Shown piece by piece: positions 34,810 through 46,801 of a stretch of 64,000 bases of DNA. Origin of the DNA: Whalleya microplaca (Eukaryota; Ascomycota; Sordariomycetes; Xylariales; Xylariaceae); assembly GCA_022497155.1 (NCBI GenBank), contig MU385719.1, positions 310,001-374,000 of the forward strand. The letters are read 5' to 3'. Under the pieces are notes generated by a model. It saw only the letters and a list, made by a program, of their open reading frames with translations, made no database searches and was not told the DNA's origin. Numbering within the stretch: position 1 is the first letter of the stretch; each line of letters begins with the position of its first letter. A program made the translations under genes and the position numbers.

Positions 34810-37374
34810 TGCATTCATAGTCGCAGGCGGCTGTTGAGCTACCGCAAAGGGGCATACATAATATTAATTTGGAAGCGTTGCATGACTCTTATACTCTGTC
34901 ACTTCTAAGTTTATGATATGTTAGTGGACTACATAGAGACGCTCGTTGAGTCGCCTGTCACGAAAACTGCTTGTATTTTTCATGTAGATACCAACGTTTT
35001 TTTCCCCTTCTCCTCTTCCTCTAGGATTGGTCAGATACCCAACTGCTTCGCGGAGGAATGGGGTCAGTATTGGATGTCCTAGATGTTCGTGAGTTTATAC
35101 ATAGGATATGAGGGAGCACCAGGACTTTGGACACGGGTCCAGATGACCTATGCAGTAATGTTATAATATGTTTTATGTCAAAGGTTCCTGAGCGAGATAC
35201 GAATCGTTATGCTTATACCTATGCCTGAGAAAGTCTAAGAACTTAGCTTAAATAGAATTCAATATCTGGACTGCAACATTGCATAGTGCAATCAGGACAT
35301 CCGCCTAGAGTTCATGAAACCGGGTATTACTAATCTTCCCCGTTGACTGGAGATCATACCTAGAAATTAATATGCGGTAGCGCAATGAGCAACTTGCTTG
35401 GTATCCGCAGGATCGTATGTCAAGTGCAGCTTGTGACGTTCCACGAGCGCCAGACGGGTGGAACATACAGAGACGGAAGGGGGCTCGAGGAGGGTAAGAA
35501 CCTCTCGTCGTCGCCGGGGATTTTCACAACCGGGGCTTGGTCGTTGGTCACACAGCTCAGCTTAGCCTTCGACATCTCTCCGGCCGGAGCCAGTGAGGCT
35601 AGGTTCCGTCACACCTACCTCGACGCGTGCTCGACACCATCTCCCGAGGCGCTGCAGTCAGCCGGATGAGCTGCAGCGGACAATTTGCGGCCTTACACGC
35701 TCCCTTCGACAAACGGGCGCCCATATACCCTTATTATAGACACCGATGCGTTATTAACCCCCCCCCCCCCTCCGGATCGTCCAGTGAGATCGCGCCGCGC
35801 CCTCCTCCACCTGCCTGTTCGGGCGAGCCCGTCCTGCGCGTGGTCATGCCATGGCCTGCATTGCGCCGGCGCGGTTGGAGTCTGGTAACTAATTGGAAAC
35901 GGCTTGGGAACTTGATACTATTCAGGCGTAGTACATAGGAGCTAATCGTGGGGAAAGATGGAGAAGAGAGACAACCCCCGCGATGCCTCGGCTGTCTGTA
36001 AATGAATACATATTGCGTATATGTCAATGCTTCTCGACTCTTGTTAATTCTCTCGGGACCGTCCCGTATTAAACGCCATTGTTTTCGCGGCTTCAAGACA
36101 GTGAAGCCTACAAGTCTTGATGACTCTTGGTTAGAAATTGTTGGGATTGTAGAACTTCTATTTGTGTATCAAGTGATATGCTAGATCTGTATGTCGACGG
36201 CCAAGCTGTGCCACCATCTTCTAAAACGGGAAGATCTATACAGCGAACTAACCAACACTTTAACAGCCTTGTGTTTCTTTTATAGACTCTAGTGTGGCAC
36301 GTAGGTACGCGGTCCGACAGTTTTGACGACATGTGGTAGTGTGGTTCACTGGAACGCTTGCCGACTTTCTCTCTTTAGCCGTAAAGCCCGAGACAACCAA
36401 CGCGCGTGTTCAGCTTGGTTATAGTTGTCCAGTTCCTATTATATGTGTCTCGCAGCAAGACCACTAGCAGACTAGGCCGTGATGGCAGGCGTTTGGCGGC
36501 CTCCACCTTTTCGGCCGGTTCGATGGGTCCCATCTTTGCATGATCTCATGAGACGTCATTCCTTGACTTTGCTTTCTTATGTCACTCTACTACTACTCCA
36601 AGTTTTCTCAGTATTTCTCAGCCATTTTTCACACAATTCTGAGACCCCAATGACTATCGGCTTCCTTCGCTTTGTTGGCTATGCTCGTGTTATGAAACAA
36701 GTTAGGGCCTTGCCACCAGCTAGCATTCTCACAATTCAGACAGCAACATCCCTGGCTTGATCCCTGTCACATGGAGTTTGTCACAGCACCGACACATGAT
36801 GCTCTGCTTTGTACCTTGGCAAGCTTCGGATGGTTGAGCCAGCATTACTATTCATAACATGGTACATGTCATCTCATCCAGGTTTGCAGGCATGTCTGCG
36901 GATCATCGAACTATCTCAGGTACCCGTTACTAGAACTGGCAAGAATCGGGTAATTCTAACACGAGTAGACGGCTATCAAGTGGTCATCACGTTGAGTATA
37001 CAACTAGCTCCAAGTGGATGTTGGTTTGATTATCGTATTTCAGGTTACGTACTTTTGTCACGAAGCTGATATCCCTCTCGGCCTCCTGCAACTCAGGTTA
37101 TAATCCCAGAGGGTCACAAGTTGCTTGCTCTAGCAAGGAAACTCGAGCACATGCTCCGCTCACATTTGCAGTATTTACCCCTACACTGCAGAGGCAGCTG
37201 GAACTTTTGTGAGCTGGCTTTCTATGTGAAAGAGCCTCGATTAGTTTAAAGAAGCGCTTCGGATCGCTTTGAAATCGTCTCGGGTGCCAGCAATCATGTC
37301 AACTTGGTTTAACTCAACTTAATATTCGCAGTATAGCCTTAATAGTGTAACAGCAATCGAAACATATCGGCAGA
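34810..37374. other. Gene-free interval with C13 run
   Basis: 2.6 kb without a supportable gene. 35.4-35.9 kb is GC-rich and contains a 13-base C homopolymer at 35758-35770. Open frames here lack motifs. The rightmost few hundred bases would be the GH64 promoter. Confidence 0.45.
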
Positions 37375-38697
37375 ATGACTCCCTCTACTACCAAAATCGC
37401 CCTGGTGAACAACACGGGGTCTTCGAACGCCTACGCATACGTCACCGGCCTCGACCTCAACAACAACAATGTCCCCCTCTTCATTCAAGCCGACGGTACG
37501 ACGGTATATCATCCGTCTTCGCCGTCAGAGCCTCAGCAAGCTCTTGAATCAGATGTCGCCATCTCTCTCAGCACCCCCGGGACCACTACGACCGTCACGA
37601 TTCCACAGATCGCAGGCGGGCGTATCTGGTTCAGCATCGACAGCAAGCTAACCTTCCTGCTGAACCCGGGGCCGTCGGTGGTCGAGCCCAGCGTCACCAA
37701 CACCGCGGACACAAACTACAACCTGAAGTGGGGCTTCTGCGAGTTCACGTACAACTCGTTCCAGCTCTTCGTCAACATCAGCTACGTCGACTTCGTCTCG
37801 CTGCCCGTGGCGCTCGAGCTCCGCAACACCGCCGGCAACGTGCAGACGGTGCAGGGCCTGCCCGCGAACGGACTCGACACCGTGTGCGACAAGCTGACGC
37901 AGCAGGGGGCCGCGGACGGCGCCGGGTGGGAGAAGCTGGTGGTGAAGGCGCCGGACGGCACGAACCTGCGGGCGCTGTCGCCGAACAGCGGGCGCGTGGC
38001 CGACGCCTCGCTCTTCGACGGCTACTACCAGTCGTACGTGGACGAGGCGTGGACGCAGTACACCAACGCGGACCTGACGATCGACACGCAGGCCTCCTGG
38101 GGCACGGTCAAGGGCCGCGTGGACTCGAGCGGCAACCTGACCTTCGCGGACGTCGGCTCCTTCGCCAAGCCCGCCGCCGCGGACATCTTCTCGTGCTCGA
38201 CCGGGCCCTTCGGCTCGTACCCCGAGGCGTCGCGCGACGAGATGGGCGCGCTGGGCGCCCGCATCGCGGCCGCGCTGAACCGCTCGACGCTGCTCGCCAA
38301 CGCCGACCAGCCCGACGGCGAGAAGGTCGCCAACTATTACACTGTTAGTCCTACCAACCACTACGCGCGCATCTGCCACGAGACCAACCTCGACAACCGC
38401 GGCTACGCGTTCCCCTACGACGACGTCGTCGCCTCGGGCGCCACCGAGCCCGACCAGGCCGGCACCGTCTTCGACGAGAACCCCGACTTGCTGACCGTGA
38501 CGATCGGCGGGCCGGCGAATGCCACGGCCGCGGCGCCTAAGCCTGCGGCCGCTGCTGAGCCCGTGGCCAAGCCCCAGGAGCAGCAGAAGGTCGTCGGTGG
38601 TGGTGAGAAGGCGAAGAGCGAGGGGGCTGCGCCGGAGAAGGGGAAGAGGGGCTTGAGGGGCTGGCTTAGCACGTTGAAGAGGCGGATTACTAAGTAG
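37375..38697 (+). CDS. GH64-type beta-1,3-glucanase-like protein
   Basis: Single exon, 440 residues. The first ~385 residues match the GH64/thaumatin-like fold group: KIALVNNTGSSNAYAYVTG at the start, then GRIWFSIDSKL, an FCEFTYN segment, DEAWTQY, and FSCSTGPFG...NHYARICHETNLDNRGYAFPYDDV near the end. GH64 enzymes of the laminaripentaose-producing type cleave beta-1,3-glucan. There is no signal peptide, so it may be intracellular or exported unconventionally. The last ~55 residues are Ala/Pro/Lys-rich and end in a basic segment (WLSTLKRRITK). Codons between about 37,690 and 38,560 end almost always in G or C, unlike its neighbours. Confidence 0.85.
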   Translation: MTPSTTKIALVNNTGSSNAYAYVTGLDLNNNNVPLFIQADGTTVYHPSSPSEPQQALESDVAISLSTPGTTTTVTIPQIAGGRIWFSIDSKLTFLLNPGPSVVEPSVTNTADTNYNLKWGFCEFTYNSFQLFVNISYVDFVSLPVALELRNTAGNVQTVQGLPANGLDTVCDKLTQQGAADGAGWEKLVVKAPDGTNLRALSPNSGRVADASLFDGYYQSYVDEAWTQYTNADLTIDTQASWGTVKGRVDSSGNLTFADVGSFAKPAAADIFSCSTGPFGSYPEASRDEMGALGARIAAALNRSTLLANADQPDGEKVANYYTVSPTNHYARICHETNLDNRGYAFPYDDVVASGATEPDQAGTVFDENPDLLTVTIGGPANATAAAPKPAAAAEPVAKPQEQQKVVGGGEKAKSEGAAPEKGKRGLRGWLSTLKRRITK

Positions 38698-39426
38698 ATA
38701 TTCTTCTCTTCGCTCTTTGATGTTATGTTGGCCCTGGTGCCTTTTCTCCCTACTGACTGGGTTGGATGGGCTTTCATATCTGTTTTTCTGGGATAGGTTC
38801 GGTTCGGGTTGATCTGGTTTGGTGTTAATACCCTTGATATCTATCGGTCGCTGTCGTATGTTGGCTGATCTCTTTTTCTGGCTATTTAGCATTTGCATTT
38901 GTCGTGGGTCATTTGTTGTTAGTTGGCATTGGATAAGATGGCTTTCTTATTCATTGTGATGTCAATTTCATCTCAATCTCTCTCCCTGTTTTGAACTTGG
39001 TCTGGTTTGGTCGGCAGCATGCAGCACCGTTCTGCGTCAACATTGTATATAGTCTCCCTTAGCTCCGACCTTCGCTGTACATTCGTTCTATCGCCATAGA
39101 TTGTAATGATATTGACTATTGATAACGAATCTTAGAGGCCTGTGGGACATGTAAAAGCTTGGTGTTCTGTCCATTCTGCAAGTTACTGTGTTAAGTTATC
39201 GTGTAACGGACTTCCCCTGCCTACGCATAAGCAATGATGACGTCTCTGTATTACAATCGAGACCATGCATATGTATGTATCACTTGTTCTAAAGGTATAG
39301 TTAACGCTGCTGCGGTATCAAATTGTCGGCTGTTCCTGCATTGTTTGTATTATTTTCATTTACTTCATTCTTGAATATTATATCATTGAATTGGATTAGA
39401 ATACTCGAATAGAAGGAGATTCCTGA
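38698..39426. other. Convergent intergenic region
   Basis: 729 bp between the GH64 gene (+) and NRDE-2 (-), so both 3' ends. T-rich on the plus strand with GGTTTGGT-like repeats around 38795-38825 and 39000-39012. No gene seen. Confidence 0.5.
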
Positions 39427-42400
39427 TCACCGTCTTGTTTCTTTCTGTTCTCTCCGCCCATTATCCACGAATTCCTCCATCTCGACATGGACACGTAGAC
39501 CTTTCTCGCAAAGCGTATGGTACACCGACTTCAGCTCCGAAGAATCCATCTCTCTAACCAGGGTGATGAACGCCTCCATGAACACATCCTTCGACCAAGG
39601 ACAGGATTGTATTGCACGATAGAACAGGTCCTTGGCCTTAGACCGCAATTCCTTCCTGTCATGGCAGAACCTGATGTAGGATACCCACAATCCCGGATGG
39701 TTCTTGCATGCTTCGCTTTCGAGAGCATGCCCAAATGCCGCTCGCGTTGAGTGCACGTTGCCGGTTTGTATTTCATGTTGGATGGCGAACACGCGGCTGC
39801 TGACACAGTCATGGGGCTCGACGAGGACGACCTTGTCGAGAATTGAGCGCACCCTGTCGTCGATACTGAGGCGTGCTTCTCGCCAGGCAAACAGGCTCAG
39901 GAAGATTGTGTTTTGCGGGAAGAAGTTGATATACCTCGTCAACTGCTCACGCAAGAAGCCGGGTCGAAAAGGCCTGCGGGATGAATGTTAGCTCACGACT
40001 AGTATATGTGTATAAGAAGAATGGCTTACCCTTGCCTCGTGTGGTAATACAGCAAGCGAGCAGCGAATTGAAGCAACCGTTCATGAGCTGGACTGCCCCC
40101 AAGACCACGAGAGGCCAACTCGTGAGAACACACCGAGATGCTGGAGATTGCAGACCATATGTCTCCTTGACTTCCGCTAGATGGCTCATTGTTACTTTGT
40201 CGCGTCAAGTACTCAAGCAGCGCTAAGCCCTCGGCATAAACCACGGCGTGATCTTCCTCTCCTGATGATAACAAGTAGTCCCGATTTGACGCCAACAGCT
40301 GTCTTGTCTTCAGTATTTGGGCAGAAGAGGCCGTCGAACTTTCTAGCATCAATGTTGCAGAAGGACTATCTTCTGATAGGCTACATAGCTGAAGAGTACT
40401 TTTGGTCAAATTACTCTCCTCGAGTTCCATCCACGCAGAGGCAATGCCTAAGCGAAATCTATCGTGGGTGGAGATCGTTTGTAAACCAAGCGCAGCACCG
40501 AGAACGCTACGAGCAACGGCTTTGTTGCCCTTTACCCATTCGAGTGTAGAATAACCCAGGTACAAGTCGATGTTCATATGATCCTGCTTGAGGAGCGCCT
40601 TTGCGGTCTTCTTCTCGTTCTCTGGCTCGTTGATTGATTCAAAAGCTAGGTAGTATGGAGCAAGCTCTCTAACTCCAAATGTGCGGACAAGCTGTTTCAA
40701 TGTGATCGATATCCAATGATACTGGTCGCCGGGAATTACATCGCGGATTCGTTTCGTGCTTCTGAACCAACGAGGCATTGGAAAGAGGGTTTCTGGCGTG
40801 ACTGCCATTTGCGAGTGGTCATGTGAGAACTGAGGTGGTCCACTAGTATGCTCGTCAAAGCCCCCTGTCGACTCTAGCGGTTTAGGGGATGCTTCTGTGA
40901 ACGTTTGCTCTGAACTGCGGACGAGGAAATCGTCTTGGAGGGCATCCTGGATCACATCGCTAGAGCAAAATGCGGGAGGCAATCGACAAAAAATCAATAA
41001 CGCATCTATTAGATGGCGTTGAACTCTGGGGATGACTTCTGTTGGAAAATATAATAGTAGATCTTGTATATCCGCAAACATAATGACTCGAAAGGGATCA
41101 TCTTCCGCCCCATCGTCCATCGTGCGGGCGGGAACAGTAGCATTTCGAGCTTTCTGTTGCTCAATTGCCGACCATGCTTTGCATCCGCCCCGGCTACTTG
41201 GTGGGATGGCTGCATTTGACGTTTTAGGCTCAGGTGGTTCTTCAGTTCCACCGTTCCTTTCAAAAGCAGCCCACCCCTGTGATGATTGCTCTCCTATCCG
41301 TGTCACTTCGCTCTCCCAGAAGTCCTGGAAGCTAGAAGGGATTCTGCCTTCAGACTGTTCTATGGGTGGGCGCGCGAATGTTAGTTCTAAAGTGGCCTGC
41401 CACGCTGCCGTAGCTAGCTCCCCGTATCCGGCGTCTGCGATAAAGCGCGTAGCTCTAAGAAATACGTAGATCATCTGTTCGTAGAGCTGTAAGGAGTCTG
41501 CAGTGGCCTCCTCTTCTAACCATCTCAATCGCGAGATATGGATTTGCTTAATATTATCGTATTGAAATGTTGATAGACTCGTCTGCTGGAAGCTTGTGTA
41601 TGCTTTCCATATCTCGAAACTTGTTGCATGTTTTTTCATGGCCTCATCCCACTTCTTTGAAAGAGTCTTATAGTCCCAGATCTTTGACCCTTCTCGCATG
41701 ATCCTCACCTCTAATTTCTCCCGTTGCAAATTGTCAACAGCATGCGAATAAGCTTGCTCAAGCATAGACAGCTTGATGTCAGCAAAACTCTTCACTTCTG
41801 CTGCAGTCGGATGACGGCCATCATCTGCACTTATTCGAAGAAGAGTATCTTGGTGGTCAACCAACTGAAGCCAAGCATCGATATCATCGGGATGATCTCG
41901 TACTTGCCTCGACAACTCAATAGATTTCGATTTCACTGGGTCCCCCTCATCTGGGGTCGTCGAAGCTAGTGACGAGTCGCTGTCATATTCTAGATCGCTG
42001 TCAGAATGTTCGTGAGCCTTGCTCTTGCCATGAATCGACCTATAAGATGGTCCTTCCTCGCCCGAGGACTCTTCTAATTCCTTGTCACCTCGCTTTCGCT
42101 TCTTAGAGGACCGAATGGATATAAAATCCTCTGATCCTGGGACCGTCTGAGACCGCTCATGCCGGACTCTAACAGGACGTGATTTGAGACGACCGCCCTT
42201 GGCCAAGATGCTTTTCCTGTCACCACTGAGCAAAGAGCCACTGTCGTGGTAGCCTCGCAGGAAGAATTCATCACGCGTCCCACTTCTATCAATTCTCATA
42301 AAGCCATCAACCCCAAGAATACGACCAAGTCCAAACCGTCGGTATTCTGGGACGTTATGGCGGTCATTACTACCATATCTCCTGATCAGGGGATCGCCGC

Positions 42401-42677
42401 GTTTATCATACCCAAACACGGCATCTCTATCATGCGCTTGTGGAGTAGGCCGCTGTGAGAGCTTGAGTTGAGAACTGCTAGTAGAACGATGAGATTCGTC
42501 TAAGGTTGAGTGAGAGCGGTCTGGGCGATGAGAGTGGCCCCTTCTCGAGCTCCGATGCTCATAATCTTTGGCTCGTTTCGACTCATTCTCTTCCTTCACC
42601 TGGTCCTGTGGTGGCTTAGGCTTTGGCTTGAATGAGGAGAATTTTGGCACAGCTGACGCCTTCTCCTTGGACGACAT
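39427..42677 (-). CDS. NRDE2: NRDE-2 homologue (RNA silencing / nuclear RNA processing)
   Basis: Exons 42677-40030 and 39973-39427 (56-bp intron, phase 2) encode 1,064 residues. The N-terminus has VPKFSSFKPKPKPP followed by an Arg/Ser/His-rich disordered region. The NRDE-2 signature block (DKRGDPLIRRYGSND...VPEYRRFG, then ILGVDGF) is at about residues 95-125. From about residue 245 come HAT/TPR-like helical repeats, including DAWLQLVDHQDTLL. The intron join gives HTRQGPFRPGFLREQLTRY within the repeat region. NRDE-2 (Nrl1 in fission yeast) acts in the nucleus with the Mtr4-type helicase, linking splicing, RNA decay and heterochromatin. Head-to-head with the CLC gene, 1.3 kb apart. Confidence 0.9.
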
Positions 42678-43992
42678 GATAGACGGGTGCGAGGTCCATG
42701 CTAGCCAACAGCTGGCGGTTTGTTACGTGAATTCCAGCGAGGCAGCGCAGGGGTGCTCAATGCTTGACAACCGTTTGCGGGTGGCAAGTGTTGGAGTAAT
42801 TTACTGGAATGCGCTTAGGGGACAAGGTTATTAGGCAGATGCATGTGCTGTGTGTATGTACCTAAGATAGGCGCGATATGTACATGTACAAGCCTACGCA
42901 GTTGCGAGCATAATTTTTTGCACCCTGCTCGCGTACCCGTGGAGAACGCTAACGTCGCCGCCATACCAAAGGAGGCTTAACGCAACCTAGGATTAGAAAA
43001 GATACTTCCGATTTTTGAGGGAGATATTCCCCCATAAAAATCATTTTCCGTGGTCCGTGTCCTTAGCCTCTGGGCGTATACTTGCCAAGAGTCAAAAAAT
43101 TACCCATAAAAATATGTACGTAGCACATACATACATCCGGCGGAAGCAGCGTTAATCGCTGGAATACAATGAGATCAGCGAGGCGGCTACAGTGGGGGGA
43201 TGTGGCTTGCCAACGTATCAGTGTATGCCGTTAGCGGTGGCTTGGCCAGGCTTGTCCACTGTAATTTTGATCTTGTGCTTCTGTAGCGTTGTACTAAGAC
43301 TCCACGTGCAGGAACCGGGTTCATGCTTATGTTGTACATCTTATACATAATCCGTAGTACATAGTACAGTTATGTTTATACAGAATCCCCAACTAACTCC
43401 GATGATATAATTTGGTTTATAATGCTCCAACTCGCCCTGCTCTGCCCACTTGCATCTGTCACTTGCATCTGTTGTTGGTATCTTATTACCTATTGCGTGC
43501 TTCCTCCACCCCAATAAAAGCCTTCCTAAGACACATAACACGAACACGTCCTGTTGAACATGCGGCCTTGAATCCTTCATCATCGTGTGAATTCACTCGA
43601 TTTCTGGTATTGCTTTCTTGCTGCTTGATCAGTCTAGCTCGGTGCGCCGACTTCCTCAGCGCCAATGATCAAGTCCTGGTTTCATTCTGCTCGTGCCTGT
43701 TAGCGATCTTGTTGCCGACTAACCTTCATGAGATACAATGACTTGTAAGACTTTGTATTCCGTGTGTGAGATAATCTCTACAGAAGCTTATAAAGTAGCA
43801 GATATATATCCTAGCCACCGTCTCTAAACCTCCCTCGCCGTCTGAATAGCTCGTTTCTCTTTGCCTATATTATGTGACCGGAGTCCGGTATCGCACCGCT
43901 CTCGTGACCCGTTGCTATTCTATTCTTCACAGCTATTCTCTACAGCTCCCTCCGCCCTAAGTAAATACCTAAGTAGCTTTGTGACATTCAAC
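42678..43992. other. Divergent promoter region NRDE2/CLC
   Basis: 1.3 kb with ATGTACGTA/ACATACATAC-type simple sequence near 42850-42890 and 43110-43135. Small open frames near 43412-43741 have no motif. Expected to hold both promoters. Confidence 0.5.
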
Positions 43993-46801
43993 ATGGCCGA
44001 TACTCCTGCTTCCGACTCGGCGGAACCTGCTTTCTCCGTTCCCTCCTCGCCTACGTACCACCGCCGACACTCGAGAAGACCCCGACGGCACTCGTCATCT
44101 GAACAGCCGGACGAGAACACCGCACTACTACGCCCGTCACGTTCCCGTGTACGCATTCAAAGTCCCTTCGATACCCCCAGAGGTTACCTGTCAAGAAACC
44201 ACAGCTATGCAGGTTCGTCCACTTGCGCTGCTCCTTGCCTTGAGTTATAATTTGCTTACTCCCCCGTTCTGCATTAGGAAGCACTTCATATGGCACCCGA
44301 TACCACCACAGTCGACACGAGTCTTGGGGACAACGATTGAGACAAGCTCTATCAGACCATGGAGATCCCATGAGCGAGTCCAAAGGCTCCATACTTGCAG
44401 ATGAGCGCCAATGGTACGATCAGTTCACCTCGACAGACTGGGTACACGACAATATCGCCGATGCGTATCGAGTCAAACAATTGCGGAGCCGGAAGGATTT
44501 CTGGGGTAGGGCTATTGTCTTGTTTGATGGCGCCCAGGGCTGGATACTCAGCGCCGTGGTTGGGTTTCTTGTAGCCGTAGTCGCCTATTGCGTGGATGTG
44601 GCTGAGACAACCATATTTGACTACAAGGATGGGTACTGCGCACGAGCGTGGTACCTCAGAGAGAAGGTATAGATGCTGGCTCTTGCTCTATGGTACATAC
44701 GTACCGAAGCTAACAATATCAACAGAGATGTTGCCCTCATGGGCCATGTACCGACTGGCGGTCTTGGTCAGAGATTCTAGGTGGTCATCCTTTTGGAAAC
44801 ACGTGGACTGATTTTGGGATCTACCTCATTGCTGTCATCGTGCTCTCGGTCATAGCATGCCTACTTACCTTGACGACGAAGACCGTTGTTCCTTCGGCTT
44901 ACCGGATGTCGACGCTGGATGAGAATTTAGCTGCACCCTACTCACAGTCAGTGGATGACAACGACAATGACGAGGACGAAAATGTCAGTCCTACTCAACC
45001 TGTTCCCGAGCCGGTGGATCAGGCACCCCCGATGGTGTACTACTCTGCTGCAGGAAGTGGTGTAGCCGAAGTTCGTGTCATCCTTAGCGGATTTGTGCTA
45101 CACGGCTTCCTTGGGTTCAAGACTCTCGTGATCAAATCTGTAGGATTGATCGCAAGCGTCGCTTCCGGACTCAGCCTTGGTAAAGAAGGCCCATACGTCC
45201 ACATTGCGACCTGCATAGGCAATATTTGCTGCCGACTGTTCAACAAGTATGATCGCAACGATGGCAAAAGGCGGGAGGTACTTTCTGCCGCAGCTGCTGC
45301 GGGTGTCGTCGTTGCATTTGGAGCTCCCCTCGGCGGCGTCCTCTTTGGACTTGAAGAGGTTGCCTACTATTTCCCGGCAAAGACTCTTTTCCGTACCTTC
45401 TTTTGCTGTATTATTGCTGCATTGTCCTTGAAGTTTCTCAATCCATATGGCACGCACAAGATTGTCATGTTCGAGGTCCGCTACAAGATCGATTGGGAGT
45501 ACTTCGAATTGGTCGGCTTCATCTTAGTAGGTATCTTAGGCGGTGCTGCCGGGGCTCTCTTTATCAAAGCTTCACGTCGCTGGGCTTTGAGTTTTCGCAA
45601 GATCCCAGTCATCAAGAGATATCCACTCGTCGAGGTCATACTAGTGGCCTTGGTCACAGGACTCACAAGTTACTGGAATATCTTCACTAAGCTCCCAGTG
45701 GCGAAGCTCTTGTTGAATCTCGCAGCCCCCTGTGGGGATGACAATGACGATGACTTGGGTCTTTGTCCATCGAATATCGGCGAGATACCGGGTATTATTC
45801 GTACATTACTGATCGCCTTCATCATCAAGGGTTTCTTGACTACAATTACTTTTGGTATCAAAGTACCTGCGGGTATCTATGTTCCTTCCATGGTCGTCGG
45901 TGGCCTAATGGGCAGAATCATTGGTCATTCCGTTCAGTGGATAGTACTACGATTTCCCCACTGGGGAATATGGGGTACGTGTCCGCTCCTTCAAGCGTCC
46001 ACATGCGTTCAGCCGGGCGTATACGGACTCATTGCTGCGGGCTCCACGATGTGCGGAGTAACTAGGTTGTCGGTCACCTTGGCTGTCATACTCTTCGAGC
46101 TGACCGGAAGCTTGGACTACGTCCTTCCCTTTTCGTTGGCCATCCTAGTCGCCAAATGGACAGCTGATGCCTTGGAGCCGCTTAGTATCTACGACCTTCT
46201 TACTAACATGAACTCTTACCCTTTCTTGGATAACAAGCATAAGCCCATATTTACCTCGGAACTTGCTGACATCGTCCCCCGCGTCCGGCGTGAGCGCGTT
46301 ATCGACATCTCCAGATCGCCCCTGGTGCCAGCCAGGAGTCTTCGGACGAAACTCGAACTTCTACATAGAGCTGGTGAATTGGATGGAGGATTGCCGATAC
46401 TTCGGGACGACATCTTGGTCGGCCTGATTCCCGCTCCGGACCTGGAATATGCCCTGGATAATCTCGCAGATGAGAGCTCCAGCCTGTGTCTCATGGCAGA
46501 TGTACCAAATATCGACGATGATGACAGCGGAGAGCCGGATCCTACCGACTTCACGCCTTATATCGACCCAGCCCCGGTTGCCTTGGACATCAAGTCTCCG
46601 ATGGACCTTGTATATGAGTGTTTTGCCAAGCTCGGATTGCGGTACATATGTGTATTAAAAGATGGGCGTTACGCCGGAATGGTAAGTCTATTTCCACGGA
46701 GTCCTGTTTGATGCAGCAGTGCGCTTACTCAGTTACAGACACACAAGAAGAGATTCGTGAAATACATGCGTGAATTGGAGGAGAAAGAGCATGAGGATTA
46801 G
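43993..46801 (+). CDS. CLC-family chloride channel/antiporter (Gef1/CLC-3-5 type)
   Basis: Exons 43993-44212, 44278-44666, 44726-46681 and 46739-46801 (introns 65, 59, 57 bp) encode 875 residues. After a cytosolic Arg/Ser-rich N-terminus come the CLC motifs: GSGVAEVRVILSG (about 313-325), GKEGPYVH (355-362) with gating Glu 357, FGLEEV with the proton glutamate at about 414, and VPAGIYVPSMV. Two CBS domains fill the C-terminal region (one near PILRDDILVGLIP, one near YICVLKDGRYAGM, completed by the last exon). Both glutamates point to a Cl-/H+ exchanger in Golgi, vacuole or endosome membranes rather than a simple channel. The join at REK-RCCPHGPC restores a Cys-rich luminal segment. Confidence 0.93.

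Noticed and set aside
37648..38898. 416-codon minus-strand frame opposite the GH64 gene
   Set aside because: Arg/Val/Leu-rich shadow caused by extreme GC3 on the coding strand.
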